Assembly (NCBI GenBank): GCA_038400315.1
Contig: CP151667.1
Coordinates: forward strand, 744,001 to 808,000
Source of the DNA: Isosphaeraceae bacterium EP7
Lineage (GTDB): Bacteria > Planctomycetota > Planctomycetia > Isosphaerales > Isosphaeraceae
Reading direction: 5' to 3'
DNA length: 64,000 nt
Positions 1 through 7,894 of this stretch are shown piece by piece. Positions within the stretch are counted from its first letter, which is position 1, and the number at the start of each line of letters is the position of its first letter. The notes under the pieces were generated by a model that was not told where the DNA came from, did no database searches, and was given only the letters and a program-made list of their open reading frames with translations. Both the position numbers and the translations under genes were made by a program.

Positions 1-3000
1 CCTGGCGGTCGAGGCCGCGCCGACGGCACTGCGGCCGCGGATCTGGAGGACGTCGACGGCGACGTGCTGGATGCGCGGAAGCAACGAGGCGCGGATCGCG
101 GGCCAGGTACGCTCGCTACGCTCCCAGGCGGCGGCCCCATCTCGTTCGTAGAGGTCGATGTAGGTGTGGCCGTAGAAGTGAGTCAGGTGCTGGACGTGGA
201 ACCCGTGCTGCGACCACCGCCTGATCGACTCGTCGACCATCAGGCGGGCCTCGCGCGGCTCGTCGCCGGCCAGGCGGGCGATCGCGCCGGGGTAGGTGCC
301 CAGCGTCGATTCCATATAGCGATCGCCACGGTCGCGTGCCTCCTTGTCCAGGGCGGCGAATCGACGCGTCAGATCGGCGATCTCGCCTCGGTAGATCCGC
401 GCCCAAAGACCGAAGATCTGCGTCGTGTCGAGTTCCCAGACGACCCCAGTGCAGTGGTCGCGGAAGATCGCCTCGGCGGCGTTGAGCTGGGTGATCGCGT
501 CGCCGAATCGGCCCGCCATGTAATAGGCGGCACCGGCGGAGAGCGTCGCCATGCCCAGCGCGTGCGGCTGCCCCGAGACACGGGCGACCTCATGCGACAG
601 CGCGATCAGCTTCGCCGTGCGCCGCCCGGTCGACCGCCCCAGGCAGGCCGAGTGCACCCCCTCCCAGGCCAGCGAGAGTGCGATCCGGGTGGGCTCGCCG
701 GCGTCGAGGGCCAGCCTCAGGCTTCGGGTCTGGAAGTAGGAGCCCTGGATGACGTCGACGACGCTGATCCCCACCGCCACGGCGCGGGCGATGTCCACCC
801 TGGCAAGGTTCGCCGGAGGGATCTGCTCGGCGTTCCTGGGCCGGTAGCCCATGCCCCTGGCCGCCAGAAAGACCCGCTCCTTGATGAGCTGGAGCAGCGC
901 CCGCTTGGGGGTCTCGGGCCGTCTCAGGCCGACCCGGTTCAGCACGTCGTCGAAGGCGGCGAGCCCCTCGTCGATCCGGCCGCTGATGAGGAACTGGTAG
1001 GCGGCGCGGGCCTGCAAGTCGTGCACGCTGGCCGGGCCGGCCTCGGCCGCCGCGAGCAGGTACATTTCGCCGGCCTCGGACCCGCGTCCGGCATTGGCCA
1101 GCGCCCCGGCGAGCTGGACCCGCAGCGCGGGGGCTCCGGGGTCATCGGCCGGCGTCAGGTCGAGAGCACGCCGGTAGAGCGTCGCGGCGCGGTCGAAGGC
1201 CAGGGCCTGGACGGCGTCGGCCGCGGCCCTGATCACATACTCGGCGGCGGAGCTTGCCCTGCCCCCGCCGGCGAAGTGCACCGACAGCGTCTCGGGATCG
1301 GCCTCGCCGGTTTCCTCCAATTCCAGAGCGAGCTTGAGGTGCCAGGCCTCGCGCTCGGAGGGGGTTAACCGCCGCTCGACCGTCTCGCGGATCCGGTCGT
1401 GATAGGCTTCGACCACGTCGAGCGCGCCCGGGCCGCGGCCCCGCACCAGGTTGTTGGCCCGCAGGAAGGAGAGCGCGGCGAACCCGTCCGTGCCGAGGCC
1501 CGCGACGCGGCAGGCCGAGGTCTGGCGGACGGGCTGGCCGGCGACCGAGATCGCCTCCAGCAGCCGCCTCGGGCCCGCGGGCAGCTCGCGGACCCGCCGC
1601 CAGAGCACCTCATCGAGGCTGAACTCGCCGCTGCTGGCCAGGCTGTCCGACAGCTCGCCCCCGCCGGTGATGAAGTGCGACAGCTCGTAGACGAAGTAGG
1701 GGCTGCCCCCCGACTCTCGCGCGATCAGATCGACCAGCGGTTCAGGGGCGGGCCCTTCGCGGGCCAGCAGGAGCCTGGCCAGGTCGCGAGCCTCGTCGCC
1801 CGTCAGCGCCTCGACCTCGATCTCGAACCGCTCGGGACTCGGGGCGCCATCCTCGCCGCCGGCACGCAGGCGGATCAGGCAGGGGCTGGCCGAGGCGTAC
1901 TCGCTGCGGAAGCAGCAGAGGAGCAGCAAGGCGGGCGCATCGGGGGGCCGCAGCAGGTCCGAGAGCAGGTCGGCACTGTCCAGGTCGCCCCACTGGAGAT
2001 CGTCGATGTGGAGGATCAAGGGGCGGCGGTCGCCGATCCGTCCCATCAGTTCCCGCAGCGCGGCGAAGGCCCTCCGCCTCAGTTCTTGCGGGTCGGGGGG
2101 CTCGGCCGATCGGTGCGGCGCGCCGGCCACGGCCTCGATCCGACGGAGTACCGGGAAGACCCTCGCCAGCGTGGCGATGTCGCGCGGCAACAGGGCCTCG
2201 ACCTCCAGCCTGGAGAGTCGCCTGAGGAAACGGCTGAGCGAGTCGACCAGGGCGTCGAGCGCCTTGTACGCCACCGATTCTTGCTCGAAGCAGCGCCCCT
2301 CCAGGACGACGACGTCCGCGTCCCGCAGGCCGCCGAAGAAGTGCTGGACCAGGGCGCTCTTGCCGACCCCCGACCGGCCCTGCACAAAGGCGACCACCGC
2401 GCGGCCTCTCCGGGCCCCTTCCAGCGATTCGGCCAGGGCGGCCAGGTGCGGGCCCCGCCCCAGGAACGGCCGGCTGCCCTGTCGCGTCTCCGCACCGGTC
2501 GCCGTGGCGGGACCGGCGGCCCCCAACCTCCGGAGCACCTCATCCCCCTGGGGGCGGGTTTCAGGGACCCGGCTGAGCAGTTCCATGCAGAGCGAGCAGA
2601 GGTCATCGGGCAGGCCCTCGACCAGCCTGGACGGCGGCTGCGGGTCCTCTCGCACCTTCCGGGTCAGCACTTCGAGGCTGCTGCCGATGAACGGGAGTCG
2701 GCCGGTGAGCGCGGCGTAGAGCATCACTCCGACGCTGTACCAGTCGCTAGCAGGCGTGAGCAAGCCCCCGGCGGCCTGCTCGGGCGACATGTACCCGACC
2801 GTGCCGACGACGTGGTTCTCGGTCGAATCCGGATCGTCCAGCCCGCTCAGCTCGGCCGCCACGCCGAAGTCGAGCACGACCACCCGGCCCCCGCGCTCGA
2901 CCATGACGTTGGACGGCTTCAGGTCGCGGTGCAGCTTTCCCAGGGAGTGCAGGGTCGAGATCGCCCCGGCCAGTTGCCGCATGGCCGATCGCAGACGTGC

Positions 3001-3576
3001 GACATCCAGGGCGGCGAGGGCCTCGGGAGTCGTAGGGGTGGCGCCCGCCGACGTCGGAGCGTTTATCGGCTCCGTGCTCGCGAAAAACTCGCGACGCGTC
3101 GTGCTCGGAGGTGCGGCCCCGGGCGCCGCCGGTTCGCCGCGAATCGCCCCGGTGTCGGCGACGGTCGAGGAGGGTGTCGTCGCCGACTCCGTCGAGGAGG
3201 GGGATGCGCCCAGCGAGAGCGTCTCGACCATCGGCCTGATGATCCCGCCGTCGAACGACCATTCGGCGGGCCGGACGAAGTCGAAGAAATTGGTGCCGTG
3301 CACCAACTCCATCGTGAAGAACCAGCGGTCGCCGTCGGAGAACAGTTCCCAGAGCCGGACAAGATTGGGGTGGACGACGTTCTCGAGGACCCGGAATTCC
3401 TTCTTGAACCAGTAGAGTGCCGACGGGTCGAAGTCGCGGATCGTCTTCAGGGCGACGACCAGGTCACGCTCGCGGTCGATCGCCTCGAAGACGACGCCCA
3501 TCCCTCCCTCGCCGAGCCGCCTGAGGACCGTGAAACGGTCATTCCCGGCGAATTCAAACGAGGGTGTACGGTCCAT
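1..3576 (-). CDS. Serine/threonine protein kinase with AAA ATPase and TPR-like regions (3' end outside window)
   Basis: At least 1192 codons, open to the left edge. It begins at ATG 3576 behind a GAGGAT ribosome site. An N-terminal Hanks-type kinase is visible: glycine loop LGEGGMGVV near residue 21, ATP lysine in VALK near 44, HRDLKPSN near 215, DFG near 237 and SPEQ in the activation segment. A low-complexity insert of roughly 80 residues splits the kinase lobes. A second nucleotide site, GRSGVGKSALV, lies near residue 400 and opens an AAA/STAND-type ATPase. The rest is helical, leucine- and alanine-rich sequence typical of TPR arrays. Proteins of this plan are thought to be cytoplasmic regulators in which the ATPase-TPR part senses a ligand or partner. 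The substrate is unknown. The call is firm for kinase and ATPase; the C-terminus is not seen. Confidence 0.93.
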   Translation of the reverse strand, partial: MDRTPSFEFAGNDRFTVLRRLGEGGMGVVFEAIDRERDLVVALKTIRDFDPSALYWFKKEFRVLENVVHPNLVRLWELFSDGDRWFFTMELVHGTNFFDFVRPAEWSFDGGIIRPMVETLSLGASPSSTESATTPSSTVADTGAIRGEPAAPGAAPPSTTRREFFASTEPINAPTSAGATPTTPEALAALDVARLRSAMRQLAGAISTLHSLGKLHRDLKPSNVMVERGGRVVVLDFGVAAELSGLDDPDSTENHVVGTVGYMSPEQAAGGLLTPASDWYSVGVMLYAALTGRLPFIGSSLEVLTRKVREDPQPPSRLVEGLPDDLCSLCMELLSRVPETRPQGDEVLRRLGAAGPATATGAETRQGSRPFLGRGPHLAALAESLEGARRGRAVVAFVQGRSGVGKSALVQHFFGGLRDADVVVLEGRCFEQESVAYKALDALVDSLSRFLRRLSRLEVEALLPRDIATLARVFPVLRRIEAVAGAPHRSAEPPDPQELRRRAFAALRELMGRIGDRRPLILHIDDLQWGDLDSADLLSDLLRPPDAPALLLLCCFRSEYASASPCLIRLRAGGEDGAPSPERFEIEVEALTGDEARDLARLLLAREGPAPEPLVDLIARESGGSPYFVYELSHFITGGGELSDSLASSGEFSLDEVLWRRVRELPAGPRRLLEAISVAGQPVRQTSACRVAGLGTDGFAALSFLRANNLVRGRGPGALDVVEAYHDRIRETVERRLTPSEREAWHLKLALELEETGEADPETLSVHFAGGGRASSAAEYVIRAAADAVQALAFDRAATLYRRALDLTPADDPGAPALRVQLAGALANAGRGSEAGEMYLLAAAEAGPASVHDLQARAAYQFLISGRIDEGLAAFDDVLNRVGLRRPETPKRALLQLIKERVFLAARGMGYRPRNAEQIPPANLARVDIARAVAVGISVVDVIQGSYFQTRSLRLALDAGEPTRIALSLAWEGVHSACLGRSTGRRTAKLIALSHEVARVSGQPHALGMATLSAGAAYYMAGRFGDAITQLNAAEAIFRDHCTGVVWELDTTQIFGLWARIYRGEIADLTRRFAALDKEARDRGDRYMESTLGTYPGAIARLAGDEPREARLMVDESIRRWSQHGFHVQHLTHFYGHTYIDLYERDGAAAWERSERTWPAIRASLLPRIQHVAVDVLQIRGRSAVGAASTAR

Positions 3577-3903
3577 CAAGCGATCCTCATCGGCGACGCC
3601 CAGCCCCGGGCGCGGGCGTGACCTCTCGGCTCGTTGCCGGGCGCAAAGAGTATGGCACCGATCGCTCATTCTCGCAATTGAACCCGCCCTGGAAGTGGGC
3701 TTCCTCGTTTGAACGATCGGAGCGTTCCCAGCTCGCCTCGGTCGGTTCGGCCTGAACCGCTTACGTCGATCGGGGACGTCGATTCGCTACGTAAACGCAA
3801 TCATTCATTGTGGATGCTTCGTTCCGGCCCGTCTTCGATGGGCCGCCAATCGCCCCAGCCTCGGGTCGCCGGGCTTGATTTCGGTGATGCCAGGGAGGCA
3901 GCC
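3577..3903. other. Intergenic region between kinase gene and SDR remnant
   Basis: No coding frame here is supported. The stretch must carry the promoter of the leftward kinase gene and formerly that of the rightward dehydrogenase remnant. It is somewhat less GC-rich than the genes around it, and no convincing operator or hairpin was seen. Confidence 0.5.
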
Positions 3904-4082
3904 ATGCCGCGCGTCCTGAACGGTCAGATTGCGCTCGTGACTGGGGCGGCTCGGGGACTGGCCGTGTCCCCGCAGACTGGTTCGGGCAGGAGGGGGCGAA
4001 GGTCGTGATCGTCGACATCCATGTCGACGCCGTCCGGCGGGCCTTCGATCAGATTGAGTGCGCGGGCGGGGTTTCCGGCGAG
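3904..4082 (+). pseudogene. Truncated short-chain dehydrogenase/reductase (SDR) remnant
   Basis: ATG 3904 follows a good GGGAGG ribosome site and encodes an SDR start: a lead-in to the beta-1 strand ending in LVTGAARGL, the cofactor glycine motif. After about 20 codons the reading shifts. From 3981 a different frame continues with FGQEGAKVVIVDIHVDAV, which is the alpha-1/beta-2 part of the same Rossmann fold. Part of the first helix is therefore missing, with a net frame change, and similarity stops near 4080 where the decarboxylase gene's 3' end begins. About 200 residues of a normal SDR are absent. It is a clear gene remnant, not a functional enzyme. Confidence 0.8.
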
Positions 4083-4088
4083 GGGCCG

Positions 4089-4829
4089 TCAGAGGGGCTG
4101 CGACCTGGAGGTCTCGTTGGCAGAGACCTCCAGGTCGCAGCGGACCAGCTTGCAGCCCAGCAGTTTGACGACCGGCAGGAGATGCAGGGGGTCGTTCTCG
4201 CTGCCGGGCTCGATCGTGCATGATCCGTCCCCCTGCCAGACCTGGGTGTTGCTCATCGACCAGCCAGTCTCGAGCAACTCGGATACGGAGGGGGGGGCGT
4301 CCCTCGTGGGGCTGGGGATGATTCTCAGAGTGAGATAGTCCAGGGTCGAGTCGGGGGCCTGGACCGGCTCGCCGACGGGTCGCAGGCTGCCCGAGGCGAG
4401 CGGCAGGCCCTCGGGTCGCTGGAGGGTGCCGGCGATCGTTCCGGCATCGTCGAAGGAGATGGCCGCGATCTTCTTGGGGAACCCGCCCATCTCCCGGCCC
4501 GCGGCCATGGCCACGTCGGTGGTGACGTAAAGGTAGGCGGCGTACTGGATCGGCTTGCCCTGATAGGTGGCGTGCAGATAGAGCACGACCTCGCGATACG
4601 GCCCCAGCGTGCTCTCGGGGTAATCGGCGAAGACGAGGCCCGCCACCGGCGGGTCGGTCAGCTCGGCCTGCGCGGGCAGGAGCCCGGCGGCGGAGGGGCC
4701 GTCGGTGACATACTCGAAGACGATCATGCTCGCGCCGCGATAGCGGTACGGAGGCTTCGGGTAGAGCGGGCCGCTGGACGGCATGGAGAAGCCGAGGTGA
4801 TCCTTCGTCAGCATCCCGCGCAGTCCCAT
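4089..4829 (-). CDS. Acetoacetate decarboxylase (ADC) family protein
   Basis: A 246-residue protein of the ADC fold. REMGGFPKK, around residue 140, matches the segment carrying the Schiff-base lysine of acetoacetate decarboxylase, and the acidic YPEST-GPYREVV stretch precedes it as in the family. Members decarboxylate beta-keto acids or catalyse other Schiff-base chemistry, so the substrate is open. ATG 4829 was chosen because AAGGGG sits at correct spacing; an upstream GTG at 4859 is possible. The gene is divergent from the cyclooxygenase-like gene with about 225 bp between starts. Its last 15 or so codons lie inside a perfect 19-bp hairpin (4097-4141), suggesting the natural C-terminus was altered or shares sequence with its terminator. 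Confidence 0.88.
   Translation of the reverse strand: MGLRGMLTKDHLGFSMPSSGPLYPKPPYRYRGASMIVFEYVTDGPSAAGLLPAQAELTDPPVAGLVFADYPESTLGPYREVVLYLHATYQGKPIQYAAYLYVTTDVAMAAGREMGGFPKKIAAISFDDAGTIAGTLQRPEGLPLASGSLRPVGEPVQAPDSTLDYLTLRIIPSPTRDAPPSVSELLETGWSMSNTQVWQGDGSCTIEPGSENDPLHLLPVVKLLGCKLVRCDLEVSANETSRSQPL
4097..4141. terminator. Perfect 19-bp inverted repeat overlapping the 3' end of the ADC gene
   Basis: The left arm 4097-4115 and right arm 4123-4141 are exact reverse complements around a 7-nt loop. The hairpin ends about 5 bp before the ADC stop codon, so it is coding for the leftward gene. It is probably an intrinsic terminator that became part of the reading frame; no clear U-tract follows on either strand. 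Confidence 0.55.
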
Positions 4830-5054
4830 CGTCGGCCCCTTCGGTTCCAGCCCGGGCACGATCGATCACCGATCGGGCCGCATCGCCGGGCCATCGTAGC
4901 AGCGGCGACGAGGGCGGAGAAGGGCCGACCTGGCGGAATCGGGACGTGAGCCGAATGCAGGGCGCAGGCCATGCTTGCTCGATGTTCGCCCGCCTGTTAC
5001 CGTCCCGTCTGACCTCCTGCGAGGAAGTTTGGTCTCGTCCCTGGGGAGAATTCG

Positions 5055-6809
5055 ATGAGCGTCGCGGTCGAGGGTGAAGAGCATGTCCTCCGGCTGATCC
5101 GGGGGTTCCGCTCGGCCATCAAGTCGCTCGGGCTGTCCAATGTCATTGAGTCGATCATCCTGACCCGCTTCGGCCCGTTATGGGCCGTCATCCAACGGGT
5201 GAAGCCCCTAAGGGCCTACGCCAACAAGACCTTGATCGATCGCGCGATCTGCAAGATTCCCCCCAGGCCCCACGCGCTGAGCACGCTGGCCGACTACACT
5301 TCGTGGTCGTCTCTGACCGACCGGACGTACAGCGCCCGCCACCTGCCGCCGGCCCCGAAGGGGGGCGCCGCCCTGCCCGCTTCCAGGGAGGTCGCCGAGC
5401 TGTTCCGCAGGCCCGCCGGCGCGATGAAGATGGGCAAGTCCTCGGTCCTGTTCACCTACTTCGCCCAGTGGTTCACCGACGGGTTCCTCCGCACCGATTA
5501 TTCCAACCCGCTGAAGAACACGTCGAATCATGACATCGACCTGAGCAACCTCTACGGCCTCGACGCCGCGTCGACCCGCGCCCTGCGGTCGCACTCCGGC
5601 GGCAAGCTCTCCAGCCAGTGGATCAACGGCGAGGAGTATCCGCCCGATTTCTACAAGGACGGTGTCGAAGACCCCGCCTTCAAGGACCTGCGGATGGCGG
5701 CCTTGCTGAGGGCCCTGACGATGATGGCGGGCGGCCCCGAGGCGTCGCCCAGGCCCGCGAGCACTCCCGTCGGCGGGGATCACCCGGGGAGCAGGCCGGC
5801 CGACGCCTCGTCGCGGGCCACCCTCTTCTCGGGCTTCCGCGACGTCCTCGCCCGCAAGCCCATCGACCCGCGGATGTTCGCCATGGGGGGGGACCGGACC
5901 AACTCGCAGGCCGGCTTCACGGCGTTGAACGTGCTGTTCCTCCGCGAACACAACCGGGTCTGCGACGTCCTGGCCGCGGCCTATCCGGCCTGGGACGACG
6001 AGCGACTCTTCCAGACGGCTCGCAATATCCTCATCGGCGTGCTCAGCAAGATCGTCATCGGCGAATATATCAATCATATTACCCCTTACAATTTCCAGTT
6101 CTACCTCCAGCCGGGGGCCTTCGAGGGCTGCCGTTGGTATCGACAGAACTGGATGACCGTGGAGTTCAACCTCCTGTATCGCTGGCACGGCCTGACGCCC
6201 GACTCCTACTCGATCGGCGGCCGCGATTACTCGCTCAAGGAGACCCTGTTCAACAACGAGATCCTCGTGAGCCGGGGCCTGAAGCCGATGCTGGCCGACG
6301 CCTCGGCCCAGCAGGCCGGCCAGATTGGCCTGCGCAACACGCCCGAGCTGCTCCTGCCCGTCGAGCAGGGGAGCATCGAGCTCGGCCGCGCGGCCCGGCT
6401 CCGCAGCTACAACGATTACAGGGTGATGTGCCGGTTGCCCAGGGCGAGGGGCTTCGACCAGATCAGCGCGGACCCGCAGACGCAGCAGGCCCTGAAGGAC
6501 CTCTACGGGACCGTCGATCGCGTCGAATATTATCCCGGGATCTTCGCCGAGAATACGGTCAGCGGGGCGGTCCTCTCGTTCGTCATCGGCCGGCTGGTCG
6601 GCGTCGACGCGTTCTCGCAGGCGCTCACCAACCCGCTCCTGTCCGGCCGCCTCTACAACGCCGAGACCTTCACCCGCAAGGGCGTCGAGATCATCGAGTC
6701 GACCTCGACGCTCGCCGATGTACTCGAACGCAACACCCTCACGTCGTCCGACACTCGAAAGATCACGATGACGTTCGACTCGCGGGCCTCCGCCCCCGCC
6801 AGGGCGTAG
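5055..6809 (+). CDS. Cyclooxygenase-like animal-type haem peroxidase/dioxygenase
   Basis: 584 residues, ATG 5055 behind GGGGAG. Nearly the whole length follows prostaglandin H synthase. Residues 80-98 match the SW-(x)-TR-LPP segment; LREHNRVCD (297-305) and WDDERLFQTARNILIG (about 313-328) are near-identical to COX; EFNLLYRWH (370-378) supplies the proximal haem ligand His378 and the equivalent of COX Tyr385 (Tyr375). Tyr338 and Tyr345 fall at COX Tyr348/Tyr355, Ser521 near Ser530, and Arg63 is a plausible Arg120. In the distal helix, AQWFTDGF (137-144), Gln138 is kept but Asp142 stands where the distal His is expected. There is no signal peptide and no EGF domain. Likely role: oxygenation of a fatty acid at a membrane surface. 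Activity and substrate are inferred. Confidence 0.92.
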   Translation: MSVAVEGEEHVLRLIRGFRSAIKSLGLSNVIESIILTRFGPLWAVIQRVKPLRAYANKTLIDRAICKIPPRPHALSTLADYTSWSSLTDRTYSARHLPPAPKGGAALPASREVAELFRRPAGAMKMGKSSVLFTYFAQWFTDGFLRTDYSNPLKNTSNHDIDLSNLYGLDAASTRALRSHSGGKLSSQWINGEEYPPDFYKDGVEDPAFKDLRMAALLRALTMMAGGPEASPRPASTPVGGDHPGSRPADASSRATLFSGFRDVLARKPIDPRMFAMGGDRTNSQAGFTALNVLFLREHNRVCDVLAAAYPAWDDERLFQTARNILIGVLSKIVIGEYINHITPYNFQFYLQPGAFEGCRWYRQNWMTVEFNLLYRWHGLTPDSYSIGGRDYSLKETLFNNEILVSRGLKPMLADASAQQAGQIGLRNTPELLLPVEQGSIELGRAARLRSYNDYRVMCRLPRARGFDQISADPQTQQALKDLYGTVDRVEYYPGIFAENTVSGAVLSFVIGRLVGVDAFSQALTNPLLSGRLYNAETFTRKGVEIIESTSTLADVLERNTLTSSDTRKITMTFDSRASAPARA

Positions 6810-6988
6810 CCGCCGGCCCTGTCGCGGGGATTTGCCCGCCCAACCCTGACGCGTCAGCCTCCGCCGTTGTAGTCTGAGGCTACGAGCTGCCCGGAGGCGT
6901 CGGATGGGGTCGTCCGCCGCGAGGGGCACGAAGACTGGCGCGGCCGTCGGCGGGGCCTTCGCGCGTGCCGGGTCGGTGGGGTCGAATC

Positions 6989-7894
6989 ATGAATCGATCG
7001 ATCGTCGCCGTGGGCGAGGTCCTCTGGGACCTCCTGCCCTCGGGCAAGCAACTCGGCGGGGCTCCGGCCAACTTCACCTATCAGTGCAGGTCGCTGGGGG
7101 CCGACGCCCGGATCGTCACCCGCGTTGGCGCCGACGACCTGGGCCGCGAAGTTCTGGCACGCTTCGGAGCCCTCGGCCTGCCGGTCGACACGGTCCAGGT
7201 CGACCTGGATCTGCCGACCGGGACCGTCGACGTCAGGCTCGGGGCGGACGGGCAGCCGCATTACACGATCCGCGAGGAGGTGGCCTGGGACCGCATCGAG
7301 GCCGACTCGGCGGCGTCGGCTTGCGCCTCGAGGGCCGACGCCATCTGCTTCGGCAGCCTGGCGCAGCGGCACGACGTGTCCAGGCGGTCGATCCTCGCGC
7401 TGGTGGCCGCCACAAGGATCGATGCGATTCGCGTCTTCGACGTCAACCTTCGCCCGCCATTTTTCGACCGGACTGTGATCGAGGGCTCGCTGGAACTGGC
7501 CAACGTCCTGAAGCTGAACGACCACGAGCTGGCCGAGCTTGCGGCGATGTTCGGCATCCGCGGGGGCGAGCGGCCGTCGATGGAGGGGCTTACGCGGCGG
7601 TTCGGGCTCTCGCTGGTGGCCCTCACGCGTGGTGCCGGCGGGAGCCTGCTGCTGGCCGACGGGGCCTGGTCGGAAGACCCGGGCCGGCGAGTCGAGGTGG
7701 TCGACACCGTCGGCGCCGGCGATGCCTTCAACGCGGCCCTGGTCGTGGGCCGGCTCGCGGGCCGATCGCTCGACGCGATCAATCGGCACGCCAATGACGT
7801 CGCCGCATACGTCTGCACCCAGCCGGGCGGCACGCCGGCGATCCCCGACTCCTTGAAGATCGCCCCGACCCCCGATGCGGAGGCCCACCCGTGA
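6989..7894 (+). CDS. PfkB-family carbohydrate kinase (fructokinase-like)
   Basis: 301 residues from ATG 6989; an upstream in-frame start at 6965 is less likely. The ribokinase/PfkB fold is shown by the N-terminal GEVLWDLLP and LGGAPANF motifs that bind sugar, and by the C-terminal DTVGAGDAFNAA signature holding the catalytic aspartate and anion hole. The GGAPANF form is common in fructokinases, so phosphorylation of fructose or a related hexose in the cytoplasm is likely. Its stop overlaps the GTG of the MFS sugar transporter by 4 bp, implying coupled translation and a shared uptake-and-phosphorylation route. The exact sugar is not determined. Confidence 0.92.
   Translation: MNRSIVAVGEVLWDLLPSGKQLGGAPANFTYQCRSLGADARIVTRVGADDLGREVLARFGALGLPVDTVQVDLDLPTGTVDVRLGADGQPHYTIREEVAWDRIEADSAASACASRADAICFGSLAQRHDVSRRSILALVAATRIDAIRVFDVNLRPPFFDRTVIEGSLELANVLKLNDHELAELAAMFGIRGGERPSMEGLTRRFGLSLVALTRGAGGSLLLADGAWSEDPGRRVEVVDTVGAGDAFNAALVVGRLAGRSLDAINRHANDVAAYVCTQPGGTPAIPDSLKIAPTPDAEAHP

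Noticed and set aside
64-3621. Two long rightward open frames (434 and 740 codons)
   Set aside because: They are antisense to the kinase-ATPase gene; the minus-strand reading has clear kinase and P-loop motifs, while these are Arg/Gly/Gln-rich without domains.
5208-6929. 573-codon leftward open frame opposite the cyclooxygenase-like gene
   Set aside because: High-GC antisense shadow with no domain; the plus strand is a full-length homologue of a known family.
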